Positions 56,314-63,873 of a stretch of DNA of 64,000 bases are shown one piece after another. Source of the stretch: Cytophagales bacterium UBA2561 (GTDB lineage: Bacteria > Bacteroidota > Bacteroidia > Cytophagales > Thermoflexibacteraceae); assembly GCA_002340355.1 (NCBI GenBank), contig DDLX01000030.1, positions 14,747 through 78,746 on the forward strand, written 5' to 3'. The notes under the pieces were generated by a model that saw only the letters and a program-made list of their open reading frames with translations, did not search any database and had not been told where the DNA came from. Numbering within the stretch: position 1 is the first letter of the stretch; each line of letters starts with the position of its first letter. Both the position numbers and the translations under genes were made by a program.

Positions 56314-56727
56314 TCAGGATTTTTCATTTTTCAACATTCGGATAATTTCGGCGTAGGCTTCCAATTTATGCGTGACTTCTTCGAATTCCGAACGGGAAAC
56401 CATACCTTTCATCTCCTTTTGTAACTTGGTATTTTTTGTTTTGAGACTTTCTAACTCATTCTTCAAAGTTTCATAGGTCTCATGATTTATTCCTTCTACT
56501 TTTTGTCCTTCAACTTCGGTAGAAACTCCAATTAAGAAATAAGGATTAATTCCATTTTTAATTAGATAAGTGATATAAAGCCAATTAGGATTGGTGATTT
56601 GATTTGATTCAATTCGCCCAATAGATTGATTACTGATACCGATTTCCTTTGCAATCGCATTCTGAGAGATGCCCAAAAACTCACGAGCTTTCTTAAATCT
56701 TTCGCCTAAAATTTTGACTATTTCCAA
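56314..56727 (-). CDS. XRE-family regulator, array unit 1
   Basis: A 137-residue helix-turn-helix protein (GERFKKAREFLGISQNAIAKEIGISNQSIGRIESNQ, Cro/C1 type). The middle carries GINPYFLIGVSTEVEG and the end is a coiled coil. The last 28 or so residues (VSRSEFEEV to RMLKNEKS) are identical to those of units 2, 3 and 5. It is divergent from the small gene at 56850 with 122 bp between. It probably represses that gene and itself from the inverted repeat at 56761-56816. Its DNA-binding half is unlike those of the other units. Confidence 0.8.
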   Translation of the reverse strand: MEIVKILGERFKKAREFLGISQNAIAKEIGISNQSIGRIESNQITNPNWLYITYLIKNGINPYFLIGVSTEVEGQKVEGINHETYETLKNELESLKTKNTKLQKEMKGMVSRSEFEEVTHKLEAYAEIIRMLKNEKS

Positions 56728-56760
56728 TATTTAATTTATTTTTAATGAGAATACAAAATA

Positions 56761-56817
56761 AAACTTAGAGAAAAATACCATTTTTATTGGTATTTAAATC
56801 TAAATTCTCTAAGTTTG
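56761..56817. promoter_or_regulatory. Unit 1 divergent promoter with nested inverted repeats
   Basis: AAACTTAGAGAA (56761-56772) and its perfect complement TTCTCTAAGTTT (56805-56816) enclose a second pair, AAATACCA (56773-56780) and TGGTATTT (56788-56795). The right arm overlaps the -7 box TAAGTTTG (56810-56817) of the small gene. A dimeric regulator bound here would block transcription. The match to this one regulator is inferred. Confidence 0.65.
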
Positions 56818-56849
56818 TCATATCAAAAAAACTAAAATTTTTAAACCTC

Positions 56850-57131
56850 ATGTCTTCAACTGAAAACGCCACTTTAAACCAAGAATTTATTTCCTTTCTG
56901 GAGTGCTACCGCTTAGACAATTATTCCGAAGCCTTGCATCGTGCGCTGTATTATTTAGCCACCGAAGGACACGTATCTTCAGATAAACAGATTATTTACC
57001 ATGCTTTGCATAATATTCGTCATTACCTCAATGAAATGGAACATAGCTATTTACCACCCCAAACCTCAACCATTACCCAAAATGAGAAAAGTTCTCCTAC
57101 TGAGGTCAAAATGACAAATAAACAAATTTAG
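56850..57131 (+). CDS. Conserved small array protein, copy 1
   Basis: A 93-residue protein from the ATG at 56850 (longer frames exist upstream but the shared start MSST is the same in all copies). The core FISFLECYRLDNYSEALHRA continues LYYLATEGHVSSDKQ and ends NEMEHSYLPPQ. It is mostly helical and faintly resembles ribbon-helix-helix proteins, but I recognise no family. Its tail is of the EVKMTNKQI type. It is separated from the next array unit by the two-gene cargo at 57246-58075. Confidence 0.7.
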   Translation: MSSTENATLNQEFISFLECYRLDNYSEALHRALYYLATEGHVSSDKQIIYHALHNIRHYLNEMEHSYLPPQTSTITQNEKSSPTEVKMTNKQI

Positions 57132-57245
57132 GTAATAAAAACTGAGAAAAATAAATTGAGTGACTGTTTTGAGGCTTTAGCGAAGCGATAACTATGGATG
57201 CAAATGCCATAAATCTTCAAATTTGACAGGAGCAATTCAGCATTT

Positions 57246-57611
57246 TTATTCAATTTCTGATTCGGGAGGTGTAGGCTTGAAATCTGGCGAATCATCAAGA
57301 TTGTAGTCTCTCAAATAAACATCGTGTTTAGAAACATTTTTCAGCTTACTTTCTTTTCCGTTACCTTTTTTCATTTCTTTATCGGCTTCATTTTTAGCTT
57401 TTTGAAACGTAGCTTTCCAATTTTCGTTGATATATTCTTCGCTAATGGGTGTATTTTGAGAGATGGTACTCATTTCGTTTCGAGTTCGACGAATGGAAAT
57501 TAGCCAACTTCGAGAACGTTTTAAAGGCTGTGAAAACCACTTGATTACATGTGTCATATTTACTCGCAAATTGCCTAAATATTTTTTGCGATTCGCTTTA
57601 TTTGCTCCCAT
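57246..57611 (-). CDS. Unknown protein, second gene of an array cargo operon
   Basis: A 121-residue protein with a very basic start (MGANKANRKKYLGNLR, then KRSRSWLISIRRTRNE) and an acidic, Lys-rich second half. I recognise no family. Its start codon overlaps the stop of the upstream gene by 1 nt (TAATG), so the pair is translationally coupled. It may bind nucleic acid by its basic N-terminus, which is inference. Confidence 0.55.
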   Translation of the reverse strand: MGANKANRKKYLGNLRVNMTHVIKWFSQPLKRSRSWLISIRRTRNEMSTISQNTPISEEYINENWKATFQKAKNEADKEMKKGNGKESKLKNVSKHDVYLRDYNLDDSPDFKPTPPESEIE

Positions 57612-58075
57612 TATTGCTGGTTATAAATTGATGTCCAATCTTTTACAAAAACCTCATTTTGAGATAGTTTTGTTTCTAATTTATCATTCGCCCAAGTGTC
57701 TTTTGGTTGGAAAGGAGTCGCCAAAAAAACACAATCTTCCCAAATTTCTTGTAAATACGCTTTCGTAATAACTTCTGGATTTTCTAATTCCAGCTTTACT
57801 TTCTCTCGAAATTCATTTAAATGTGAAAAATAATAATCAGTTGTTGAAAAAATTTGAGGATAATATTTCGCCACGATAACAAAATACATTAGTTCTTGTA
57901 AATCTTTTCTAAATAACTCTCTTTCCGTATTTAACGCATTTTGTACAGCAATATCTAACGCCTTTTTGATTTCAGGATTAACATTTTCTAAATTTTCCTG
58001 AATGGCTTTCAAGCCGTCATAAAGACCTTCTTCTTGAATAATTTCCGTCAAATTTGGAACAGTAATTACACTCAT
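57611..58075 (-). CDS. Unknown protein, first gene of an array cargo operon
   Basis: A 154-residue predominantly helical protein (SVITVPNLTEIIQEEGLYDG, KKALDIAVQNALNTERELF, then WEDCVFLATPFQPKDTW). No family recognised. It is followed by the basic 121-residue protein with a 1-nt overlap. Inserted between array units 1 and 2, the pair could be a toxin-antitoxin or effector-type cassette, but nothing in the sequence proves it. Confidence 0.55.
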   Translation of the reverse strand: MSVITVPNLTEIIQEEGLYDGLKAIQENLENVNPEIKKALDIAVQNALNTERELFRKDLQELMYFVIVAKYYPQIFSTTDYYFSHLNEFREKVKLELENPEVITKAYLQEIWEDCVFLATPFQPKDTWANDKLETKLSQNEVFVKDWTSIYNQQ

Positions 58076-58162
58076 GTTTCAATCTTATTTTTTTAGTAGA
58101 AAACGAAAATCAAGAAAGTAATGTTTTTTCCACTAAATAGTATTTCATTCATTACCAATCTC

Positions 58163-58573
58163 TTAGGATTTTTCATTTTTCAACATTCGGATAATTTCGG
58201 CGTAGGCTTCCAATTTATGCGTGACTTCTTCGAATTCCGAACGGGAAACCATGCCTTCCATTTCTTGTTCCAAGTTTTCGAGTTCCGCTTTAAGATTCTC
58301 ATTTTCAGATTCTAATAATTCATATTCTTTGCGATTCACAAAATCAATCAGTTTCCCTTCAATTTCGTCAGATTCTCCAATTAAATAAAAATAATTAATC
58401 CCTTCTTTTACTAAGTATTTTGTATATGCCCAATTCGGATTTTCTGTTTTTCCTTGTTCAATACGATTAATTGCACTATCAGTTATATTTACATGTTCGC
58501 TCATAGATTTTAAACTTTTGTAACCGAGTTTTTTTCGAGCATTTTTATAGCGTTTGCCTATACTAATATTCAT
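58163..58573 (-). CDS. XRE-family regulator, array unit 2
   Basis: A 136-residue helix-turn-helix protein (GKRYKNARKKLGYKSLKSMSEHVNITDSAINRIEQGKTEN). Its middle, GINYFYLIGESDEIEGKLID, and coiled-coil tail (ENENLKAELENLEQEMEG, VSRSEFEEV to RMLKNEKS) are shared with units 3 and 5. Only the DNA-binding half is distinct. The divergent small gene starts 150 bp away. The nested inverted repeats at 58603-58650 are the likely binding site. Confidence 0.8.
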   Translation of the reverse strand: MNISIGKRYKNARKKLGYKSLKSMSEHVNITDSAINRIEQGKTENPNWAYTKYLVKEGINYFYLIGESDEIEGKLIDFVNRKEYELLESENENLKAELENLEQEMEGMVSRSEFEEVTHKLEAYAEIIRMLKNEKS

Positions 58574-58602
58574 ATTTCAGCTATACTTTTTTATAAAAAA
58601 TA

Positions 58603-58672
58603 AAATATCAATAAAAATTGATGAATTTTTATTGCAAAAAGTTGATATTTGGTTTCTATCCTATTACCTTTG
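58603..58672. promoter_or_regulatory. Unit 2 divergent promoter with nested inverted repeats
   Basis: AAATATCAA (58603-58611) pairs with TTGATATTT (58642-58650), and inside it CAATAAAAATT (58609-58619) pairs perfectly with AATTTTTATTG (58624-58634). A -7 box TACCTTTG lies at 58665-58672, about 50 bp before the small gene. The repeat sequences differ from unit 1 in sequence but not in layout. Confidence 0.65.
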
Positions 58673-58723
58673 TCTCCATGAAATCGTAAAAAAATCATTC
58701 CAACATCAAACTTTTTAAAGCTC

Positions 58724-58993
58724 ATGTCTTCAACTGAAAAAACCACTTTAAACCAAGAATTTATTTCATTTCTGGAGTGCTACCGCTTAGATAATTATTC
58801 CGAAGCCTTACACCGTGCGCTGTATTATTTAGCCACCGAAGGACACGTATCTTCAGATAAACAGCTCATTTACCATGCTTTGCATAGTATTCGTCATTAC
58901 CTCAACGAAATGGAACATAGCTATTTACCACCTCAAACCTCAGCCATTACCCAAAATGAACATGAAACAAATTTAAGTAATAAAAAGGCATAA
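58724..58993 (+). CDS. Conserved small array protein, copy 2
   Basis: An 89-residue protein nearly identical to the other copies from MSSTEKTTLNQEF through the SYLPPQ segment. Its tail reads NEHETNLSNKKA, the second of two tail types. It is followed by a 124-bp spacer and then the convergent end of the unit 3 regulator. Function unknown. Conservation across copies, contrasted with variable regulators, suggests the protein is what the array exists to express. Confidence 0.7.
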   Translation: MSSTEKTTLNQEFISFLECYRLDNYSEALHRALYYLATEGHVSSDKQLIYHALHSIRHYLNEMEHSYLPPQTSAITQNEHETNLSNKKA

Positions 58994-59117
58994 AAGTAAA
59001 TTAGGCGAATATTTTTGACGCTTTAGTGAAGTAATAAACCGCTCAAGATTCATATTTTTATAAGAAAGAGCCTTGATAATTAAATCTGATTTGGAAGTGC
59101 GTCCAGTCGGAGAATTA
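58994..59117. repeat. Inter-unit spacer shared by units 2/3 and 4/5
   Basis: This 124-bp spacer is nearly identical to 63320-63439, with a 4-bp deletion in the latter. Both lie between a small gene with the NEHETNLSNKKA tail and the end of the next regulator. It marks a recent duplication of the segment. Confidence 0.7.
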
Positions 59118-59525
59118 TCAGGATTTTTCATTTTTCAACATTCGAATAATTTCGGCGTAGGCTTCCAATTTATGCGTCACTTCTTCAAATTCCGAGCGGG
59201 AAACTGTCTCTTTCATTTCTTGCTTCAAGTTTTCGAGTTCAGCTTTAAGGTTTTCATTTTCAGAAGCTAAGAATTCATATTCTTTACGACTTATAGCATC
59301 TACCAATTGTCCTTCAATTTCATCCGATGCCCCAATCAAAAAATAAGGGTTTATTCCTAACTCAATTAAACCTTTCGTATACTCAAAATTTGGATTATTT
59401 GTTCTGCCTGTTTCCAATGAATTAATTAGCCCATCTTTTACACCCAATTTTTTCGCAATGGCTTTTTGAGAGAGTTTAAAATGATTTCGAGCTAATTTGT
59501 ATCTTTCATTTATGCTTTTATTCAT
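59118..59525 (-). CDS. XRE-family regulator, array unit 3
   Basis: A 135-residue helix-turn-helix protein (NERYKLARNHFKLSQKAIAKKLGVKDGLINSLETGRTNN). From GINPYFLIGASDEIEGQLVD onward it follows the unit 2 and 5 pattern, ending with the common VSRSEFEEV to RMLKNEKS tail. It is divergent from the small gene at 59665 with 139 bp between. TTTGCGT direct repeats in that region are its likely sites. Confidence 0.8.
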   Translation of the reverse strand: MNKSINERYKLARNHFKLSQKAIAKKLGVKDGLINSLETGRTNNPNFEYTKGLIELGINPYFLIGASDEIEGQLVDAISRKEYEFLASENENLKAELENLKQEMKETVSRSEFEEVTHKLEAYAEIIRMLKNEKS

Positions 59526-59556
59526 TTTAAATATGAATTTTCAAACAAATATAAAG

Positions 59557-59613
59557 TTTGCGTTATTTTTTATGTAAAATATTTGCGTAATAAAATACGT
59601 AGTTATATTTTTG
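59557..59613. promoter_or_regulatory. Unit 3 divergent promoter with TTTGCGT direct repeats
   Basis: TTTGCGTTAT (59557-59566) and TTTGCGTAAT (59582-59591) lie 25 bp apart. The -7 box TATTTTTG is at 59606-59613, about 50 bp before the small gene. Unit 5 also has TTTGCGT repeats. Confidence 0.6.
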
Positions 59614-59664
59614 TCTCCATGAAATCGTAAAAAAATCATTCCAACATCAAACTTTTTAAAGCTC

Positions 59665-59946
59665 ATGTCTTCAACTGAAAAAACCACCTTAAACGAAGAA
59701 TTTATTTCCTTTCTGGAGTGCTACCGCTTAGATAATTATTCCGAAGCCTTACACCGTGCGCTGTATTATTTAGCCACCGAAGGACACGTATCTCCAGATA
59801 AACAGCTCATTTACCATGCTTTGCATAGTATCCGTCATTACCTCAATGAAATGGAACATAGCTATTTACCGCCTCAAACCTCATCCATTACCCAAAATGG
59901 AAAAAATTCTCCTGCTGAGGTCAAAATGATGACTAAACAAATTTAG
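59665..59946 (+). CDS. Conserved small array protein, copy 3
   Basis: A 93-residue copy with a few changes (TTLNEEF in place of TTLNQEF, HVSPDKQ in place of HVSSDKQ). Its tail is EVKMMTKQI, as in copy 1. As with copy 1, it is followed not by a regulator but by foreign genes, here the AraC regulator and aldo/keto reductase. Function unknown. Confidence 0.7.
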   Translation: MSSTEKTTLNEEFISFLECYRLDNYSEALHRALYYLATEGHVSPDKQLIYHALHSIRHYLNEMEHSYLPPQTSSITQNGKNSPAEVKMMTKQI

Positions 59947-60153
59947 GTAAATAAAAGGCGATAAAAATAAATTGGACAAATATTTTGAAGCTTTAGTGAA
60001 GTGATGATTGCTTGGAGTCTCGCAAGTCATTAATGATATGATTTTATCTTTATATAACTGCATTAATTTAATACAATTAGTTTTAAAACAAAAAATTATC
60101 CTAATAAATATACAAGTAAAAAGTATGACTATAATATCATATTTTTTGTTATT

Positions 60154-61059
60154 TTAATTGGGACTTGCTTTTTGAACGTATAATTTAGGACTTATACCTG
60201 TTTTCTTTTTAAATAAACGAGAGAATGATTGTGGATGCTGAAAACCTAACTCATAAGCAATTTGGCTGATTGATAATTCTGAAATAGTAAGTAATTCTTT
60301 TGCCTTATTAATCACCATTTCATGAATATGCTGTTGAGCAGAAAGCCCCGTATAACTTTTGAGCATATCAGAAAGATAAGCAGAAGAAAGACATAATTTA
60401 TCAGCTAAATATTGAACAGTTGGAAGTTCTTCATGTATATCATCTTGGTAATACTCCATTAAAACCGTTTCAACTCGACTTAGTAAGTCACTGTGGTAAT
60501 TTTTTCGTGTGATAAATTGCCTGTTATAATACCGATTGATGTGTATCAAAAGTAAATCAAGATTACTCAGGATAACTTCCTGACTAAAAGAATCTATATT
60601 ATTTTCGTATTCGTTTTTAATTGCTTCGAATAATTTTAAAATAACCTGTTCTTCAGAATCAGAAAGAAAAAGGGCTTCATTTACTTGGTAGGAAAAGAAG
60701 TCGTAAGTTTTAATTTTCTTTGTTAGGGTATGATTTAGTAAAAAATCAGGATTTATCGTTAATGAATATCCTTTTATATCCACTTCATCAATATTTTCTA
60801 TAGATACAACTTGATTAGGTCCCATACACATTAATACCCCTTCATCAAAATCAAACTTGTTCTGACCATATTTCATTTTGCCCGTTATACCCGATTTTAT
60901 CGCAATGGTATATAATTTTGTAGTGTGGTTTTCCCATACTTCTTTATGAGAGGTCATATTGATGTTCTCCAAGTCTAATACACTGATCAACGGATGTTTA
61001 GGCTTGGGTACCCCTAATAGGTAATGAAGTTTTGAAATACTATTTATGGTATGAATCAC
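60154..61059 (-). CDS. AraC family transcriptional regulator
   Basis: A 301-residue AraC-type regulator. The N-terminal cupin-like sensor region is followed by a two-helix-turn-helix DNA-binding domain (YLADKLCLSSAYLSDMLKSYTGLSAQQHI, then SISQIAYELGFQHPQSFSRLFKKKTGISPKLY). It lies 95 bp downstream of the aldo/keto reductase gene on the same strand. It probably controls that gene or itself in response to an unknown effector. The pair interrupts the array between units 3 and 4. Confidence 0.88.
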   Translation of the reverse strand: MIHTINSISKLHYLLGVPKPKHPLISVLDLENINMTSHKEVWENHTTKLYTIAIKSGITGKMKYGQNKFDFDEGVLMCMGPNQVVSIENIDEVDIKGYSLTINPDFLLNHTLTKKIKTYDFFSYQVNEALFLSDSEEQVILKLFEAIKNEYENNIDSFSQEVILSNLDLLLIHINRYYNRQFITRKNYHSDLLSRVETVLMEYYQDDIHEELPTVQYLADKLCLSSAYLSDMLKSYTGLSAQQHIHEMVINKAKELLTISELSISQIAYELGFQHPQSFSRLFKKKTGISPKLYVQKASPN

Positions 61060-61154
61060 GATGGGTAAATGATTTAATTTTAAAGTATGAATCAGAGGCT
61101 AAAGTTAGGTATTTATGAAAAATTTTAGGTTGATTTAACCCCCGATTCGTATGA

Positions 61155-62153
61155 TTATTTGTCAATGGTTTGCATATTAACGTCATCATAACGATTACCC
61201 GTTTCTAAATCTATTGGAATGATACTTTCGAGTCTATCCAAGTCAGCCTGAGTAAGTTTAATTTCAGTGGCAGCAATATTTTGCTCTACATATTTTACTC
61301 TTTTTGTTCCAGGTATTGGTACGGCTCCTTTTGCTATAATCCAAGCCAGTGCGAGTTGTGGAGCAGTGACTTCTTTCTCAGTAGCCATGTTCTGGATTTC
61401 CTTCAACAAATCTAAATTTTTTTGAAATTGTACACCTTGATATTTAGGAATCATTCGTCTAAAATCATTTTCAGGGAAGTCATCTGGTGATTGGAATTTG
61501 CCAGATAAAAATCCACGACCTAACGGAGAATAAGCTACTAAAGTAGTCCCCATTTCTTCCATGGCAGACTTAATGCCATCTGCCTCGACATTTCGCTCAA
61601 ATAATGAATATTCCGTTTGCACAGCACTGATAGGATGAATGGCATTCGCTCGCTTAATGGTCTGAATAGATACTTCCGAAAGCCCCAAATACTTCACTTT
61701 TCCTTCCTTTACCAACTCTGCCATTGCTTCTACGGTCTCTTCGATGGGGGTATTAAAATCCAATCGATGTTGATAATACAAATCAATGTAATCTGTGTTT
61801 AGGTTTTTGAGTGAACGCTCGACAGCTTGTTTAATATATGACTTTGAGCTGTTTAATTGTCCTGTCAACTGACCTTCATTTATTTCAAATCCAAATTTTG
61901 TAGCCACGACAAATTGGTCTCGTTTTCCTTTAATGGCTTTTGCTACCAATTGCTCATTTAATTCTGGACCATATAAATCGGCTGTATCCAAAAAATTACC
62001 ACCCAACTCTAATGAACGATGTATCGTTTTAATGGACTCTTTTTCATCAGCAGGACCATATATATCACCTCCCATAATAGTGGTCATACCCATACATCCT
62101 AGTCCTATTGGCGCGGCTGTTAATCCTTGATTTCCTATTCTAACTGCTTTCAT
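61155..62153 (-). CDS. Aldo/keto reductase
   Basis: A 332-residue NADPH-dependent reductase of the AKR superfamily. The catalytic tetrad is visible: Asp in GNFLDTADLYG, Tyr in the same DLYG segment, Lys in FVVATKFGF and His in DLYYQHRLD. IPGTKRVKYVEQNIAA is the cofactor-binding end. It reduces aldehydes or ketones. It is transcribed toward the AraC gene, with which it probably forms one unit. A MITE-like element lies upstream of it. Confidence 0.9.
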   Translation of the reverse strand: MKAVRIGNQGLTAAPIGLGCMGMTTIMGGDIYGPADEKESIKTIHRSLELGGNFLDTADLYGPELNEQLVAKAIKGKRDQFVVATKFGFEINEGQLTGQLNSSKSYIKQAVERSLKNLNTDYIDLYYQHRLDFNTPIEETVEAMAELVKEGKVKYLGLSEVSIQTIKRANAIHPISAVQTEYSLFERNVEADGIKSAMEEMGTTLVAYSPLGRGFLSGKFQSPDDFPENDFRRMIPKYQGVQFQKNLDLLKEIQNMATEKEVTAPQLALAWIIAKGAVPIPGTKRVKYVEQNIAATEIKLTQADLDRLESIIPIDLETGNRYDDVNMQTIDK

Positions 62154-62535
62154 GTGTTTTGTTTTTTTTAGATTTTGTTTATGATTACAAAAGTCGTAAA
62201 CACAGCACTACAAAAAATAACCAAATCATAGAAAGACTAAGCCATTTTAAGGATTAAAGAGTTTATGATAATTTTAAAGTAGCAATATAGTTTGATGAGT
62301 TTGTTTCAATGTATTCTTTTGGATTCATACCCTACTCTACCAAAAGTGATTTATAAAATATATTAGTATTAAAATTATTTAACAGTTTTTGTTTATCGAG
62401 CTAAAAAGCCATTTTTCCATAGCAATGGGTTTGCAAATCAATAAAATTTTAGTAAGGTAGAGTGTTGGATTCATTTCTGTTTTAAGGAATACTAACTAAA
62501 AACAAGCTATATATCTGATTTGGAAGGTTGTAAAA
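62154..62535. other. Non-coding gap with MITE-like element 2
   Basis: These 382 bp between the reductase start and the end of the unit 4 regulator contain the MITE-like element 62335-62463. I see no gene in the rest. Confidence 0.55.
62335..62463. repeat. MITE-like element 2
   Basis: It starts CTCTACCAAAAGTGATTTAT, shares about 35 bp with element 1 after that, holds the CCATTTTTCCATAG core, and ends TTTTAGTAAGGTAGAGT. The central hairpin is reduced because one arm is missing. At 129 bp it looks like a deletion derivative of element 1. Confidence 0.65.
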
Positions 62536-62937
62536 TTAGCTGTTTTTGGTCGTTTTTTCTACCGAGTTAGACCTACTAAGTAAACGAATTAAGCTTGCTT
62601 TATCCTCTTCTAATTCCTTAATTTGTTCGGATAGTTTTTCGTTTTTCTCCTTCTGTTCTTCAAGTTCTTTGTAACAAACATCTTTTTGTGATTCTGTATT
62701 CATTGATAGTTCCTTTTTATCAGAAATAAACATTATATCCGACCATCCCATAAGCCAATCAACTGATATCCTATGTTTATACATAAACACAAGGTACTCT
62801 TTTGGTATATTTTTTGTTTTTCCTGTTTCAAAACGACTAATACTTTTTTGCAACAATCCAATAGTTTTACCAAACTCCTCCTGAGTCATATTGTAATGTT
62901 TTCTTAATTTTATAACTCTCTGATTATCAATATACAT
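62536..62937 (-). CDS. XRE-family regulator, array unit 4 (different tail)
   Basis: A 133-residue helix-turn-helix protein (VIKLRKHYNMTQEEFGKTIGLLQKSISRFETGKTKN). It has the same plan (DNA-binding domain, short middle part, coiled coil) but the tail is different: LEEQKEKNEKLSEQIKELEEDKASLIRLLSRSN. It lacks the VSRSEFEEV to RMLKNEKS ending of the other four. It still sits divergently, 112 bp from a standard small gene. It may be a later replacement of the regulator in this unit. Confidence 0.8.
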   Translation of the reverse strand: MYIDNQRVIKLRKHYNMTQEEFGKTIGLLQKSISRFETGKTKNIPKEYLVFMYKHRISVDWLMGWSDIMFISDKKELSMNTESQKDVCYKELEEQKEKNEKLSEQIKELEEDKASLIRLLSRSNSVEKTTKNS

Positions 62938-62961
62938 GATGCATTTTCTAAAAAATATCCA

Positions 62962-63011
62962 AAAAATTGTATGTTTTTCAGTTGGTTATTATCCCAAAAA
63001 TTGTATATTTG
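62962..63011. promoter_or_regulatory. Unit 4 divergent promoter with direct repeats
   Basis: AAAAATTGTAT occurs at 62962-62972 and 62996-63006, spaced 34 bp. The second copy overlaps the -7 box TATATTTG (63004-63011) of the small gene. The repeat differs from those of the other units. Confidence 0.6.
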
Positions 63012-63049
63012 TATATCCTATTTAAACAAATATTAAACATTTAAAGCTC

Positions 63050-63319
63050 ATGTCTTCAACTAAAAAAAACACTTTAAACCAAGAATTTATTTCCTTTCTG
63101 GAGTGCTACCGCTTAGACAATTATTCCGAAGCTTTGCATCGTGCGCTCTATTATTTAGCCACCGAAGGACACATATCTTCAGATAAACAGCTCATTTACC
63201 ATGCTTTGCATAGTATTCGTCATTATCTCAATGAAATGGAACATAACTATTTACCGCCTCAAACCTCAACCATTACCCAAAATGAACATGAAACAAATTT
63301 AAGTAATAAAAAGGCATAA
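63050..63319 (+). CDS. Conserved small array protein, copy 4
   Basis: An 89-residue copy starting MSSTKKNTLNQEF. It has the same core and the NEHETNLSNKKA tail of copy 2, and changes HVSSDKQ to HISSDKQ and EHSYLPPQ to EHNYLPPQ. It is followed by the 120-bp spacer nearly identical to that after copy 2. Function unknown. Confidence 0.7.
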   Translation: MSSTKKNTLNQEFISFLECYRLDNYSEALHRALYYLATEGHISSDKQLIYHALHSIRHYLNEMEHNYLPPQTSTITQNEHETNLSNKKA

Positions 63320-63439
63320 AAGTAAATTAGGCGAATATTTTTGACGCTTTAGTGAAGTAATAAACCGCTCAAGATTCATATTTTTATAAGAGCCTTGATA
63401 ATTAAATCTGATTTGGAAGTGCATCCAGTCGGAGAATTA

Positions 63440-63844
63440 TCAGGATTTTTCATTTTTCAACATTCGGATAATTTCGGCGTAGGCTTCCAATTTATGCGTG
63501 ACTTCTTCGAATTCCGAGCGGGAAACCGTCTCTTCCATTTTTTGCTTCAAGTTTTCGAGTTCAGCTTTCAGATTCTCATTTTCGGATTCTAATAATTCAT
63601 ATTTTTTACGACTCACAAAATGTATCAACTGCCCTTTAATTTCGTCCGATTCACCAATTAAAAAATAAGGATTTATACCTTGTTCTATTAAAAATTTAGT
63701 ATACATCCAGTTAATATTATTTACTTTATTGGATTCTGCTCCTCTGACTGCTCCTTCTGAAACACCTGCTAAGTTAGCGGCTTTTCTGAGAGATAAGCCT
63801 AGATACTTACGAGCTTGCTTATATGCTAATTGTATTTTATTCAC
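63440..63844 (-). CDS. XRE-family regulator, array unit 5
   Basis: A 134-residue helix-turn-helix protein from a GTG start (QLAYKQARKYLGLSLRKAANLAGVSEGAVRGAESNKVNN). After GINPYFLIGESDEIKGQLIH it follows the unit 2 and 3 pattern and ends with the common VSRSEFEEV to RMLKNEKS tail. It is divergent from a further small gene at 63982. TTTGCGT direct repeats between them are its likely sites. Confidence 0.78.
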   Translation of the reverse strand: MNKIQLAYKQARKYLGLSLRKAANLAGVSEGAVRGAESNKVNNINWMYTKFLIEQGINPYFLIGESDEIKGQLIHFVSRKKYELLESENENLKAELENLKQKMEETVSRSEFEEVTHKLEAYAEIIRMLKNEKS

Positions 63845-63873
63845 AATAAATTGTAATAATTAAAAAAGAATAT

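Larger units (their letters stand above)
56226..57236. repeat. Pair of about 49-bp imperfect direct repeats flanking array unit 1
   Basis: A stretch at 56226-56274 (CGATGACTACGGATGCAAAT and onward, ending ATTTGACAG) recurs at 57185-57233 with a few changes (CGATAACTATGGATGCAAAT, ending ATTTGACAG). The copies are about 960 bp apart, close to the length of one regulator-plus-small-gene unit. They may mark the ends of a duplicated or inserted segment. Confidence 0.6.
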
